Of a stretch of DNA of 64,000 bases, positions 1-8,803 are shown piece by piece. The DNA is from Streptomyces fagopyri (GTDB lineage Bacteria; Actinomycetota; Actinomycetes; Streptomycetales; Streptomycetaceae). Position 1 is the stretch's first letter. Each line of letters starts with the position of its first letter. The stretch covers positions 7,006,001-7,070,000 of the forward strand of contig NZ_CP045643.1 of assembly GCF_009498275.1 (NCBI RefSeq), written 5' to 3'. Both the position numbers and the translations under genes were made by a program. The notes under the pieces were generated by a model. That model saw nothing but the letters and a program-made list of their open reading frames with translations. It was not told where the DNA came from and searched no databases.

Positions 1-2
1 TC

Positions 3-746
3 CCCTTCTACTGGATCCTGCTCTTCGCGCTCCGCCCGGCAGGCTCCACCTCGCTGGTGCCGTGGCCCATGACCTTCGAGCACTTCGACAAGGTGTGGAC
101 CGAGCGCAGTTTCGGGACCTACTTCCAGAACAGCGTGCTCATCGCCGTCGCCACGCTCGTCATGACGACCGTGGTCGCCCTGGCCGGCGGATACGCCCTG
201 GCCCGCTTCGACTTCAGGAGCAAACGGGGCTTCATGCTGGCGCTGCTGTGCTCGCAGTTCGTGCCGGGCGCGCTGCTGCTGGTACCGCTCTTCCAGATCT
301 TCGCCAGACTCCGGATGATCAACTCGCTGGGCAGCGTCGTCATCGCCGAGACGGTGTTCCAGCTGCCGCTGTCGATGATCCTCATCAGCGGGTTCATCAG
401 GAACGTCCCGTACTCCCTGGAAGAGGCCGCCTGGGTCGACGGCTGCGGCCGCTTCACCTCCTTCCGGATCGTCGTACTCCCGCTGCTGCGCCCGGGGTTG
501 ATCGCCGTAGGCTCCTTCGCCTTCGTGCACGCCTGGAACCACTTCCTGTTCGCCCTGATGTTCCTCAGCGACCAGGGCAAGCAGACGATCCCGGTCGGCC
601 TCAACACCCTGATGAGCGCCGACAGCGTCGACCTCGGCGCGCTCGCCGCGGGCGGCATCATCGCCGCGATCCCCGTCGTCGTCGTCTTCGCCTTCATCCA
701 GAAGTGGCTGATCACTGGCTTCAGCGCGGGGGCGGTGAAGGGATGA
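3..746 (+). CDS. Carbohydrate ABC transporter permease (MalG-type), 5' partial
   Basis: Inner-membrane permease subunit of a sugar ABC importer. The frame is open from the first bases of the window (PFYWILLFALRP, typical of the end of the first membrane helix), so the start codon lies upstream and the gene is cut by the window edge. Several hydrophobic helices follow, and the EAA loop that docks on the ATPase is intact (EEAAWVDGCGRF, about 421-456). The C-terminus ends normally in a basic tail. The stop overlaps the next gene's ATG by four bases, so the oxidoreductase, PmoA-like protein and glycosidase that follow probably form one operon with it. The substrate is inferred from those neighbours to be a plant-polysaccharide oligosaccharide. 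The partner permease must lie upstream. Confidence 0.93.
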   Translation, partial: PFYWILLFALRPAGSTSLVPWPMTFEHFDKVWTERSFGTYFQNSVLIAVATLVMTTVVALAGGYALARFDFRSKRGFMLALLCSQFVPGALLLVPLFQIFARLRMINSLGSVVIAETVFQLPLSMILISGFIRNVPYSLEEAAWVDGCGRFTSFRIVVLPLLRPGLIAVGSFAFVHAWNHFLFALMFLSDQGKQTIPVGLNTLMSADSVDLGALAAGGIIAAIPVVVVFAFIQKWLITGFSAGAVKG

Positions 747-1948
747 GCGGGCCGAACGCGCCGGGCGGGGGACTCCCGCTGCCGGTCGTCCTCGCGGGGG
801 CGCGCGGCCACGGCCGGCGGCATCTGCGGAACATCCGCCGGCTCCAGGACAAGGGGCTCGTGCGGCTGGCGGGCATCTGCGAGCTGAGCCCCCTCACGAC
901 GGCCGAACTCCGCGAGCACTTCGGGGACTTCGACGGACCCGGAAACCCCGTGGAGCGGCCTCCCGAGCAGTCCGCCGACCTCGGGGCACTGCTCGACTCC
1001 ACCGGCGCCGCGATCGCGGTGATCTGCACGCCCATCCCGACCCACACCGACCTTGCGCTCGTCGCCGCGGGCAAGGGCGCGCACCTGCTGCTGGAGAAGC
1101 CCCCCGCGCCCTCGTACGCCGAGTTCCGGCGGATGGCCGACGGGGTCGCGGCGGCCGGCGTCGCCTGCCAGATCGGCTTCCAGTCACTCGGCTCGCACGC
1201 CCTGCCGGCGATCCGGGACATGATCGCGTCGGGCGTACTCGGCACGGTCACCGGGATCGGCGCGGCGGGCGCCTTGGCGCGCGACGAGGCCTACTACCGC
1301 AGGGCGGCATGGGCGGGCAAGCGCCGCCTCGACGGCGTGGACGTGATCGACGGGGCCCTCACCAACCCCCTCGCGCACGCCGTCGTCACCGCCCTCGCGC
1401 TGCACGGCGCCACCCGCGCCGAGGACGTCGGCACGATCGAGACCGAGCTGCTGCGCGCCAACGACATCGAGTCCGACGACACCTCCTGCGTACGCGTCAC
1501 CACCCCCCGGGGGCGGGTCGCCGTCGCCGTCACGCTCTGCGCCGAGCGGCCCGGCGAGCCGTACGTCCTGGTGCACGGCAGCGGGGGCCGGATCACCTTC
1601 TGGTACAAGCTCGACCGCGTGCTCGTCCAGCGGTCCGGGCACGGCCCGCAGGAGATCGAGTACGGCCGCACGGACCTGCTGGAGAACCTGGTCGCGCATC
1701 TGACCGACGGCACCGAGCTGCTGGTCGCACCGGAGTCGACGGGCGCCTTCATGCGGGTCGTCGAGGCGATCCGGCTGGCGCCCGATCCCGTCGCGCTGCC
1801 CGCGGACGCCTGGGAGGCGGTCCCCGCGGAGAACCGCCGGATCGTGCGCGGCATCGACGGGCTCGTCGCGGCGGCGGCCGACTCCCTCGCCCTCTACTCC
1901 GAACTGGGCGCCTCCTGGGCGTCCCCGAACGAGGTGAGCACCGGATGA
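743..1948 (+). CDS. Gfo/Idh/MocA family NAD(P)-dependent oxidoreductase
   Basis: About 401 residues. An N-terminal Rossmann region carries a variant dinucleotide loop (GARGHGRRH) and the family's EKP signature (LLLEKPPAPSY) near residue 115, whose Lys usually takes part in catalysis. The C-terminal part is the alpha/beta substrate domain. Family members oxidise or epimerise sugars and cyclitols. ATG was chosen because it overlaps the permease stop (ATGA), and its own stop overlaps the ATG of the PmoA-like gene. The longer open frame reaching back to about 62 is only antisense-like overlap with the permease. The context of transporter, GH43 and pectate lyase suggests it acts on a sugar or uronate released from plant cell wall, but the substrate cannot be read from sequence. 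Confidence 0.9.
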   Translation: MSGPNAPGGGLPLPVVLAGARGHGRRHLRNIRRLQDKGLVRLAGICELSPLTTAELREHFGDFDGPGNPVERPPEQSADLGALLDSTGAAIAVICTPIPTHTDLALVAAGKGAHLLLEKPPAPSYAEFRRMADGVAAAGVACQIGFQSLGSHALPAIRDMIASGVLGTVTGIGAAGALARDEAYYRRAAWAGKRRLDGVDVIDGALTNPLAHAVVTALALHGATRAEDVGTIETELLRANDIESDDTSCVRVTTPRGRVAVAVTLCAERPGEPYVLVHGSGGRITFWYKLDRVLVQRSGHGPQEIEYGRTDLLENLVAHLTDGTELLVAPESTGAFMRVVEAIRLAPDPVALPADAWEAVPAENRRIVRGIDGLVAAAADSLALYSELGASWASPNEVSTG

Positions 1949-2799
1949 ACACCACACCCCACGACGAGTCGCCGGTCCTGCGTGTCGCCGGCCGCCCGGT
2001 AGGCCGCTACCACACCCGCCCGGAGCTGTCCCCCCGGCTCTCCCCGCGCCCGTACCTCCACCCGGTCACCACCCTTTCCGGCACGGCGGTCACCGAGTTC
2101 AGCCCCGCCGACCACCTCCATCACCTCGGCGTCGGTGTCGCCGTTCCCGACGTCGAGGGGCGCAACTTCTGGGGCGGGCGCACCTATGTGCGCGGCCAGG
2201 GGCCCACCGAACCGGCCGACCACGGCGCGCAGCGGCACTCCGGCTTCCGGTCGATCGGCCCGGACGGTTTCGTGGCGGAGCTGCGCTGGGTGGCCGCGGT
2301 CGGTGAGCTGCTGCGTGAGCGCCGGACCGTCGCCGCGACCCGGCTCACCGACTCCGCCTGGGCGCTGGACCTCACCTTCTCGCTCACGAACACGACCCCG
2401 AAACCCCTCTCCCTCGGCAGCCCGGCCACCAACGGGCGGCCGGGCGCCGCCTACGGCGGCTTCTTCTGGCGGGCCCGCAAGGAGCCCGCGGCACCGCGAG
2501 TCTTCACCGCCGACACCGAGGGCGAGGAGGCGGTGCACGGCACTCGCGCCGACTGGCTGGCGCTCGCGGGCGCCGGCTGGACCCTGGTCTTCGCGGGGGC
2601 CACCGAACGGACCCGCCAGGACCCGTGGTTCGTGCGCGCCGCCCAGTACCCGGGCGTCGGCTCCAGCCTCGCGCACACCGAGCGGCTGCCCATCGGGCCG
2701 GGGGACACCGTCGTACGCAGGGTCGTGACCGTCGTCGCGGACGGCACCCTCGGCCGGAGCGAGGCCGCCGCGCTCGTCCGCGGGGCGGTGCACCCCTGA
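1945..2799 (+). CDS. PmoA-like (DUF6807) family protein
   Basis: About 284 residues. The His-rich segment ADHLHHLGVGVAV followed by GRNFWGG and QRHSGFRS is characteristic of the PmoA-like/DUF6807 family. Members of this family in actinobacteria are repeatedly found beside Gfo/Idh/MocA dehydrogenases and sugar transporters, although the name comes from methane oxygenase annotation. No oxygenase function is implied here. The protein has no signal peptide. ATG overlaps the upstream stop, and its TGA shares a base with the next ATG, so it sits in the middle of the translationally coupled sugar operon. The biochemical role is unknown; a structural resemblance to sugar-binding beta-sandwich proteins is plausible but not shown. 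Confidence 0.85.
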   Translation: MNTTPHDESPVLRVAGRPVGRYHTRPELSPRLSPRPYLHPVTTLSGTAVTEFSPADHLHHLGVGVAVPDVEGRNFWGGRTYVRGQGPTEPADHGAQRHSGFRSIGPDGFVAELRWVAAVGELLRERRTVAATRLTDSAWALDLTFSLTNTTPKPLSLGSPATNGRPGAAYGGFFWRARKEPAAPRVFTADTEGEEAVHGTRADWLALAGAGWTLVFAGATERTRQDPWFVRAAQYPGVGSSLAHTERLPIGPGDTVVRRVVTVVADGTLGRSEAAALVRGAVHP

Positions 2800-4367
2800 T
2801 GGCCCTTCCCTCCTCCGACCTCGGCGACGGCACCTATCGCAACCCCGTCCTCGACGCCGACTGGTCCGACCCCGATCTGCTGTGTGTCGGGGACGACTTC
2901 TACCTCACGGCCTCCAGCTTCGGCCGGGTGCCGGGTCTGCCGCTGCTGCACTCCCGCGACCTGGTCAACTGGACACTCGTCGGGCACGCCCTGCAACGCC
3001 TCGAACCCGTGCGGGAGTTCAGCCGGCCCCAGCACGACCGCGGGGTGTGGGCACCGTCCCTGCGTCATCACGACGACCGCTTCTGGATCTTCTGGGGCGA
3101 CCCCGACCACGGTGTCTTCCAGGTCAACGCCCCGGAGATCCGGGGCCCTTGGACCCGCCCGCACCTGGTCGAGGAGGGCAAGGGACTGATCGACGCCTGC
3201 CCGCTGTGGGACGAGGAGACCGGCGAGGCCTACCTCGTGCACGCCTGGGCCGGATCCCGTTCGGGTGTGAAGAACCGGCTCACCGGGCACCGGATGCGGC
3301 CCGACGGCACCGGAGTGCTCGACGAGGGCGAGGTGATCGTCGACGGGGACCGGATTCCCGGCTGGTTCACCCTCGAAGGGCCCAAGGTCCACCGGCACGA
3401 CGGCTGGTTCTGGATCTTCGCGCCCGCCGGGGGAGTGGAGACCGGCTGGCAGGGCGCCTTCCGCTCGCGCGGCTTCTTCGGCCCGTACGAGGAGCGGGTG
3501 GTGCTGGAGCAGGGGGAGACGGAGGTCAACGGCCCGCACCAGGGCGGCTGGGTGCGTACGGCGGCCGGTGAGGACTGGTTCGCGCACTTCCAGCACCGCG
3601 GTCCGTACGGGAGGGTCGTGCACCTCCAGCCGATGCGCTGGGGCGGGCCGGACGGCTGGCCGGTGCTCGGTGACGAGGGCGCCCCCGTCGCGGTGCACCG
3701 GAAGCCCGATCTGCCGCGGCAGCCGCGCTCGGCACCGGCCACCGACGACGACTTCCCCGGCGGCCGGTTCGGGCGGCAGTGGCAGTGGACCGCCAACCGT
3801 CAGGACGGCTGGGCCACCCAGCACTCCTCCGACGGGCTGCGTCTGACCTGCCTACGGACGGCGCACGCGGACGATCTGCGCAGGCTGCCGCACGTCCTGA
3901 CCCAGCGGCTGCCGGGGATCGCCGCCACCGCCGAGGTGGAACTGCGGCTCGACAGCGAGGAGCCCGGCGCGCGGGCGGGATTCGCCGTGCTCGGGGACGC
4001 GTTCAGCTGGATCGGGCTCCAGCGCCACCCCGACGGATCGGTACTGCTCGTACACCGGTTCGCCGAGTCCGCCGTGACGGGAGCACCCGCCTCGTCTTCG
4101 GGACGGTGGGGGAGGGAGCGCGACGCCGCCGTCTCCCGGGAGGCGCCCGAGGGGCGGGCCCGGCTGTGGATCGAGATCGGCGCGGGGGCGCGCTGCCGCT
4201 TCTCGTACGACGTCGGCGGCGGCCGGGTGTCCTCCGGCCAGGTCTTCGCCGCCACCCCGTGGCGCTGGGTGGGCGCGCTGCTCGGGCTGTTCGCGCTGGC
4301 CCCCGCCGGCGCGGGACACGCCGGCGCGGCCTCGTTCACGCAGTTCCGTATCACCGCGACCCCCTGA
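2799..4367 (+). CDS. Glycoside hydrolase family 43 protein (beta-xylosidase/arabinofuranosidase-like)
   Basis: About 522 residues, without a signal peptide, so probably cytoplasmic and acting on imported oligosaccharides. The N-terminal five-bladed propeller shows GH43 hallmarks: the general base Asp in NPVLDADWSDPDL, the pKa-tuning Asp region LIDACPLWDE, and the acid Glu in LEGPKVHRHDGWFW. A C-terminal half from about residue 320 resembles the concanavalin-like beta-xylosidase C-terminal domain. The start overlaps the preceding stop by one base. GH43 enzymes cleave xylosides, arabinosides or galactosides; which one cannot be decided. Together with the neighbouring pectate lyase, arabinan or galactan side chains of pectin are a reasonable guess. 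Confidence 0.92.
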   Translation: MALPSSDLGDGTYRNPVLDADWSDPDLLCVGDDFYLTASSFGRVPGLPLLHSRDLVNWTLVGHALQRLEPVREFSRPQHDRGVWAPSLRHHDDRFWIFWGDPDHGVFQVNAPEIRGPWTRPHLVEEGKGLIDACPLWDEETGEAYLVHAWAGSRSGVKNRLTGHRMRPDGTGVLDEGEVIVDGDRIPGWFTLEGPKVHRHDGWFWIFAPAGGVETGWQGAFRSRGFFGPYEERVVLEQGETEVNGPHQGGWVRTAAGEDWFAHFQHRGPYGRVVHLQPMRWGGPDGWPVLGDEGAPVAVHRKPDLPRQPRSAPATDDDFPGGRFGRQWQWTANRQDGWATQHSSDGLRLTCLRTAHADDLRRLPHVLTQRLPGIAATAEVELRLDSEEPGARAGFAVLGDAFSWIGLQRHPDGSVLLVHRFAESAVTGAPASSSGRWGRERDAAVSREAPEGRARLWIEIGAGARCRFSYDVGGGRVSSGQVFAATPWRWVGALLGLFALAPAGAGHAGAASFTQFRITATP

Positions 4368-4536
4368 GGGTCGTCCATCACCAGTGAGCCGGTTGGGAGC
4401 CGCAGTGCCGCACCTGTTGAGCAAGCGCTTTCCGAAGCCGCGTGCCGGACGTCCGGAGCCGGTGCCCCCGGCACCGGACGACCGTGACCGATCAGACCCC
4501 AAAACCCTGTTGGAACCAGAGGAAGAGAGCCGGCCA

Positions 4537-5874
4537 ATGAAGATCAGCATCCACGGGACCAGGCGTTGCGCACTGGCCGTCGCCCTGGGTTCCGTGCTCG
4601 CTCTCACCGCCACCGCCTGCGGTGACAACGGCGGCGGGGCGGCGGGGGACAAGGGCGACGAGGGCTCGGGCAAGGGCCGGATCACCTTCTGGGACAACAA
4701 CGGCGGTGTCCGCACCGACATCTGGAAGCAGATCATCGCGGACTTCGAGAAGAAGTACCCGGACATCAAGGTCGACTACGTGGGCGTCCCCGCGGCGAGC
4801 GCCCAGTCGAAGTACGACACCGCCATCCAGGGCGGCGGTCTGCCCGACGTCGGTGGAGTGGGCACCGCGATGCTCGCCGAGGTCGCGGTCCAGGGAGCGC
4901 TGGACCCGCTGGACAGCCGCCTGGAGAAGAGCCCGCTGAACGGGAGGCTGAGCCAGAACCTGCTCGACGTCAGCCGGGCCGCGGGCGGCGCGGGCAAGCT
5001 GTACCAGGTGCCGACCTCCGCGAACAACGGCACGCTCTGGTACCGCACCGACCTCTTCAAGGCGGCCGGCCTGGACGCGCCGACCACCTGGGCGAAGTTC
5101 TACGAGGCCGCCGACAAGCTGACCGACAAGGGCGGGAACCGGTTCGGGTTCACCATCCGGGGCGGGGAGGGGGCCATCGCGCCGGCCCTGGACGCGGTGT
5201 ACGGGCAGACCGGCCTCACCTCGTTCTGGAACGGCGACAGGACCACCGTCAACGACCCGAAGAACGTGGCGGCCCTGGAGAAGTACATCGCCCTGTACAA
5301 GAAGGACACCCCGTCCGCCGACGTCAACAACGACTTCGCCAAGATGGTCGCCCAGTGGGACAGCGGCAGCATCGGCATGCTGAGTCACAACCTCGGCTCC
5401 TACCAGGATCATCTGAAGGCGCTGGGCGCGGAGAAGTTCAGGGGCATCCCGAACCCGACGCGGGACGACGGCACGCGGGTGCAGGTGTCCAACCCGGTCG
5501 ACGGGCTGAGCCTCTTCAAGTCCAGCAAGAACAAGTCGGCGGCCTGGAAGTTCATCGAGTTCGCCGTCTCGGCCGCGGAGAACTCGAAGTTCAACGAGTC
5601 CGCGGGCCAGGTCCCGGCGAACACCGAAGCCGCCAAGGACGCCTGGATCCAGCGGGCCGAGCCGACCAAGCTCGCCGCGGAGGCGCTCAACGGCGCCGAC
5701 ACCAAGATCGTGCAGCTGCCTTACTACCTGCCCGACTGGAACACCATCTCCAAGGCCGACAACGAGCCCAACTTCCAGAGGCTGCTGCTCGGGAAGATGA
5801 GCGCGAAGGACTTCCTGGACACCCTGGCCGACCAGCTCGACAAGGCGCAGGCGGACTGGAAGCGGAACCACTGA
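4537..5874 (+). CDS. Extracellular sugar-binding lipoprotein of an ABC importer
   Basis: About 445 residues. The signal peptide ends in a lipobox (TATAC, then GDNGGG), so the mature protein is anchored outside the membrane through Cys28. The body is a type 1 extracellular solute-binding protein: ITFWDNNGG, then DIKVDYVGVP, then a GKLYQVPTSANNGTLWYR hinge typical of sugar binders. ATG at 4537 was chosen because it is followed at once by the positively charged leader and is preceded by a GAGGAAGAGAG ribosome site; earlier in-frame starts would add an unlikely N-terminus. It is separated from the glycosidase by about 170 bases and so may have its own promoter. It probably supplies the partial permease at the window start. 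Confidence 0.93.
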   Translation: MKISIHGTRRCALAVALGSVLALTATACGDNGGGAAGDKGDEGSGKGRITFWDNNGGVRTDIWKQIIADFEKKYPDIKVDYVGVPAASAQSKYDTAIQGGGLPDVGGVGTAMLAEVAVQGALDPLDSRLEKSPLNGRLSQNLLDVSRAAGGAGKLYQVPTSANNGTLWYRTDLFKAAGLDAPTTWAKFYEAADKLTDKGGNRFGFTIRGGEGAIAPALDAVYGQTGLTSFWNGDRTTVNDPKNVAALEKYIALYKKDTPSADVNNDFAKMVAQWDSGSIGMLSHNLGSYQDHLKALGAEKFRGIPNPTRDDGTRVQVSNPVDGLSLFKSSKNKSAAWKFIEFAVSAAENSKFNESAGQVPANTEAAKDAWIQRAEPTKLAAEALNGADTKIVQLPYYLPDWNTISKADNEPNFQRLLLGKMSAKDFLDTLADQLDKAQADWKRNH

Positions 5875-5923
5875 GAACCCGGCCGGCCGCGGTGGCGGGG
5901 AGAGCGCGGGGCGACCGCGGGCC

Positions 5924-5954
5924 GGTGGGGGCCGGCCGCGCGGTTCCCCGCGCC
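5924..5954 (+). repeat. Dispersed GTTCCCCGCGC repeat, copy 1
   Basis: This segment between the binding protein and pectate lyase genes (GGTGGGGGCCGG, CGC, then GTTCCCCGCGCC) is nearly the same as two tandem copies at about 30640-30760. It is noncoding and belongs to a family of short GC-rich repeats that I recall being scattered between Streptomyces genes. Confidence 0.6.
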
Positions 5955-6043
5955 CGCGATGTCCGCGCCTCCCGTTCGGCAGGGGCCACGCGCCCCACCC
6001 CGCTCACCCCGAACCCTCGACCCGATGGAAAGAGAGCCGCACC

Positions 6044-7360
6044 ATGAACACCAAGAAATGTCATGCGCGCGTCATGATGTCGCTGGTCGGATGCACCGCC
6101 CTGGTCCTGGCCGCCACCGGCACCACCGCCCAGGCCCAGGCCCGGCCCCGCGACCCCGGCCGCCAGACCCTCCCGGCCGGCGACGGCTGGGGCTCCGCCG
6201 GCACCGGCACCACCGGCGGCGCGGCCGCCGACGCCGCCCACGTCTACACCGTCACCACCTGGGCCGGGTTCAAGGCGGCGCTGAGGAACGGCTCCACCGC
6301 TCCGAAGATCATCAGAGTGAAGGGCACCATCGACGCCGGCGCCGGGGGCTGCGACGCCTTCGCAGCCCCGGGCTACGACTTCGACGCCTATCTGCGCAAG
6401 TACGCGCCGGAGAACTGGGGATACGGCACCAACCTGGACGCCGAGCCGGACGACAGCCCCGAAGGACTGCGCCGCGCCTCCGCCGCCCGCCAGGACACCG
6501 CCGTCAAGGCGGACGTCCCGGCGAACACCACGCTCGTCGGCGTCGGCAGGAACGCGGGCTTCAAGGGCGCGAGCCTCCAGATCAAGGCCGTGGACAACGT
6601 CATCGTCCGCAACCTGGCCTTCGAGAGCCCGCTCGACTGCTTCCCGCAGTGGGACCCGACCGACACCTCCGCCGGCAACTGGAACTCCGAGTACGACAGC
6701 GCGGTGGTCTACGGGTCCACCCACGTCTGGCTCGACCACAACACCTTCACCGACGGGGACCACCCCGACAGCTCGCTGCCCACGTACTTCGGCCGGATCT
6801 ACGAACAGCACGACGGCGAACTGGACATCGTCAGGGGCGCGGACTACGTGACCGCCTCCTGGAACGTGTTCACCGACCACGACAAGACGATCCTGATCGG
6901 CAACAGCGACAGCGCCGCCACCGCCGCGGACGACCGGGGTCACCTCAAGGTGACCTTCCACCACAACCTGTTCTCGAACCTGCTCGAGCGCGCGCCGCGC
7001 GTCCGCTTCGGCCAGGTGGACTCGTACAACAACCACTTCGTCGCGGGCGACGGCTTCTCCTACAGCTACGGCATCGGCATGGAGTCCCAACTCGTCGCCG
7101 AGCACAACGCGTTCACCCTGCCGAGCGGTATCAGCGCGGCGACCGTCCTGAAGAAGTGGAAGGAGGCGCCGCTCACCGCCGCGGACAACTACGTCAACGG
7201 GGTGGCGACGGACCTGATCGCCGTGCACAACGCGGAGATCCCGGCCGAGACACTGCGGTCCGGGGCCGGCTGGACACCGACCCTGCGGACCCACGTCGAT
7301 CGGCCACGGGCGGTGCCGGCGATCGTGGACCACCGCGCGGGCGCCGGCAAGGTCTGCTGA
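6044..7360 (+). CDS. Secreted pectate lyase (polysaccharide lyase family 1)
   Basis: 438 residues with a cleavable signal peptide (hydrophobic core SLVGCTALVLAATGTTA, AQA cleavage site). The mature domain is a right-handed parallel beta-helix. It shows PL1 motifs: NVIVRNLAFESP, STHVWLDHNTFTDG, the calcium-binding Asp cluster YDSAVV and DHDK, and the catalytic Arg region LLERAPRVRFGQV. It cleaves de-esterified polygalacturonate by calcium-dependent beta-elimination outside the cell. A ribosome site (GGAAAGAGAG) lies 8-10 bases before the ATG. It belongs with the upstream sugar importer and GH43, suggesting a pectin-degradation locus. Confidence 0.95.
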   Translation: MNTKKCHARVMMSLVGCTALVLAATGTTAQAQARPRDPGRQTLPAGDGWGSAGTGTTGGAAADAAHVYTVTTWAGFKAALRNGSTAPKIIRVKGTIDAGAGGCDAFAAPGYDFDAYLRKYAPENWGYGTNLDAEPDDSPEGLRRASAARQDTAVKADVPANTTLVGVGRNAGFKGASLQIKAVDNVIVRNLAFESPLDCFPQWDPTDTSAGNWNSEYDSAVVYGSTHVWLDHNTFTDGDHPDSSLPTYFGRIYEQHDGELDIVRGADYVTASWNVFTDHDKTILIGNSDSAATAADDRGHLKVTFHHNLFSNLLERAPRVRFGQVDSYNNHFVAGDGFSYSYGIGMESQLVAEHNAFTLPSGISAATVLKKWKEAPLTAADNYVNGVATDLIAVHNAEIPAETLRSGAGWTPTLRTHVDRPRAVPAIVDHRAGAGKVC

Positions 7361-7362
7361 TC

Positions 7363-7635
7363 ATGACCGAAGTCCCGCTCGGCCGAGGGGCGTTCGTCGC
7401 CGCGGGCATCGGAGCCGAACTGGCTCCGGCGCTCGCGGCACCCGCCCGCGCGGCGACCCGGTCACCGTTCGGATGCCACGGTTCGCCCTCCGCCCGCCTC
7501 ACCGCGCGCACGCTGTACGTGGACCCCGGCGGCCGCGGCGGCCACACCACCGTCCAGGCCGCCGTGGACGCGGCGGGCGGGAGCGGGTACACGCTGGTCG
7601 ATGACGAGAACGACCGGCGAAGGGCCGCCCGGTGA
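7363..7635 (+). pseudogene. Truncated secreted pectin methylesterase (CE8-like) remnant
   Basis: A 90-codon frame starting 3 bases after the pectate lyase stop. It has a Tat/Sec-like leader (FVAAGIGAELAPALAAPARA) and then LYVDPGGRGGHTTVQAAVDAAGG, which resembles the start of pectinesterase beta-helices. Homology ends abruptly after GGSGYTLV (about 7600), where the frame runs into unrelated sequence and stops. The catalytic half (normally about 250 more residues) is absent. I read it as a deletion remnant of a pectinesterase that once followed the pectate lyase. An alternative is a small secreted protein of unknown role. Confidence 0.55.
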
Positions 7636-7944
7636 CCGACTCGATCCCCCCGAAGGTGGCCGCGACCAGGGTGCCCGCCGCTGTCCCGGCGACAGAGGCG
7701 GACACCGTGACGCCCATGGTGGCGCCGAACTCGATGACAGCGTCCGCCGCCGCGACCTCAAGGGAACCGGTTCAAGGGACGGTCAAGGACGTGTCATTCG
7801 CCGGCAATGAGTCGGCGCAAGTGTCCCCTGTGGATGGGATATCGATCGTATAAAGGCCCTCGCGTGTCGTGAGTGATGCGCGTAGACAGTCTCCGACCTG
7901 GTGCTCGACAGATGGGCACCCGACTCACCAGATCCGGAGAACCC
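7636..7944. other. Intergenic region with probable gene debris and a promoter
   Basis: About 310 bases with no convincing gene. On the - strand, 7600-7760 stays open and reads like a Gly/Ala-rich membrane or secreted segment (FGATMGVTVSASVAGTAAG). It has no start context or partner and may be debris joined to the pectinesterase remnant. Near 7849-7854 a TATAAA lies about 90 bases before the phosphatase start and could be its -10 box; no good -35 is visible. Confidence 0.4.
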
Positions 7945-8739
7945 ATGCGGAAGTCCCTCAGAGTCGCGGCCGTCGGTGCCGCCTGTGCCGTCGCCGGCGC
8001 CGCGCTCTACGGCACCGGTGTCGCCACCGCCGGACAGTCCACGGCGAACTCGACCCACGAGCCGTACAACATCGGCGTGTTGGTCAAGGACATCGACACC
8101 TACTACGGCACCACGCTCGACAGCAACGGCGTGTACCAGGCCTCCGCCACCAGCCGGTACGCCGAGGACCTGGCCCGCCTGGAGACCGACGCCAGGCGCC
8201 ACATCGACAAGGCGGCCCACCAGGCGCGGCACCGGGGCGAGAAGCCCGCGGTCGTCTTCGACATCGACGACACGCTGCTGCTCTCCCTCGACTACGAGAA
8301 GAAGACCAACTACACGTACAACTCCGCCACGTGGGCGTCGTACGTGGCCCAGGCCGACCGGCCGGCCGTCTTCGGCACCCCCGAGCTGGTCGCGTACGCG
8401 AAGTCCAAGGGCGTCGAGGTCTTCTACAACTCGGGCCTGAAGGAGTCGCAGCGCGCCGACGCGGTCGCGAACCTGAAGAAGGTCGGCGCCGACGTCAACC
8501 TGGACTCCGCCCACATGTTCCTCAAGGACGCCGCCAACCCGCCCGCGTACCTGAGCTCCTGTGCCACGGCCGCTGCCTGGAACTGCACCACCGTGCAGTA
8601 CAAGGCCGGCACCCGTAAGCACATCGAGTCCCTCGGGTACGACATCGTCGCCAACTTCGGCGACCAGTACTCGGACCTCGACGGCGGCTACGCGGACAAG
8701 ACCTACAAGCTGCCGAACCCGACGTACTTCGTCAGCTGA
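7945..8739 (+). CDS. Secreted HAD-family acid phosphatase
   Basis: About 264 residues. The signal peptide (MRKSLRVAAVGAACAVAGAALYGTG) precedes an HAD domain of the plant/class B acid phosphatase type. It carries the nucleophile motif VFDIDDTLLL, motif II in VFYNSG (the usual Thr/Ser position), and the late acidic motif NFGDQYSDLDGG. It probably hydrolyses phosphomonoesters outside the cell. ATG at 7945 was preferred over in-frame starts at 7873 and 7912 because a GGAGA box sits 5 bases upstream and the leader starts there. A strong hairpin terminator follows the stop. The gene appears monocistronic. I saw no PHO box upstream. Confidence 0.92.
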   Translation: MRKSLRVAAVGAACAVAGAALYGTGVATAGQSTANSTHEPYNIGVLVKDIDTYYGTTLDSNGVYQASATSRYAEDLARLETDARRHIDKAAHQARHRGEKPAVVFDIDDTLLLSLDYEKKTNYTYNSATWASYVAQADRPAVFGTPELVAYAKSKGVEVFYNSGLKESQRADAVANLKKVGADVNLDSAHMFLKDAANPPAYLSSCATAAAWNCTTVQYKAGTRKHIESLGYDIVANFGDQYSDLDGGYADKTYKLPNPTYFVS

Positions 8740-8773
8740 CGCACGCTCACCCGCACTCGTGGGACAAGGCGAA

Positions 8774-8803
8774 CGCCCCCGCCGGTCGTCACCGGCGGGG
8801 GCG
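8774..8803 (+). terminator. Perfect 13-bp hairpin terminator after the phosphatase gene
   Basis: Arms 8774-8786 and 8791-8803 are perfectly complementary (CGCCCCCGCCGGT pairs with its reverse complement) with a CGTC loop. There is no U tract, as is usual in Streptomyces. Confidence 0.85.

Noticed and set aside
1945..2799. Methane monooxygenase-related enzyme
   Set aside because: The PmoA-like family label is historical; nothing in sequence or context supports methane oxidation.
7499..7761. Small - strand membrane protein gene
   Set aside because: No ribosome site, no family match and overlap with the esterase remnant; kept only as possible debris.
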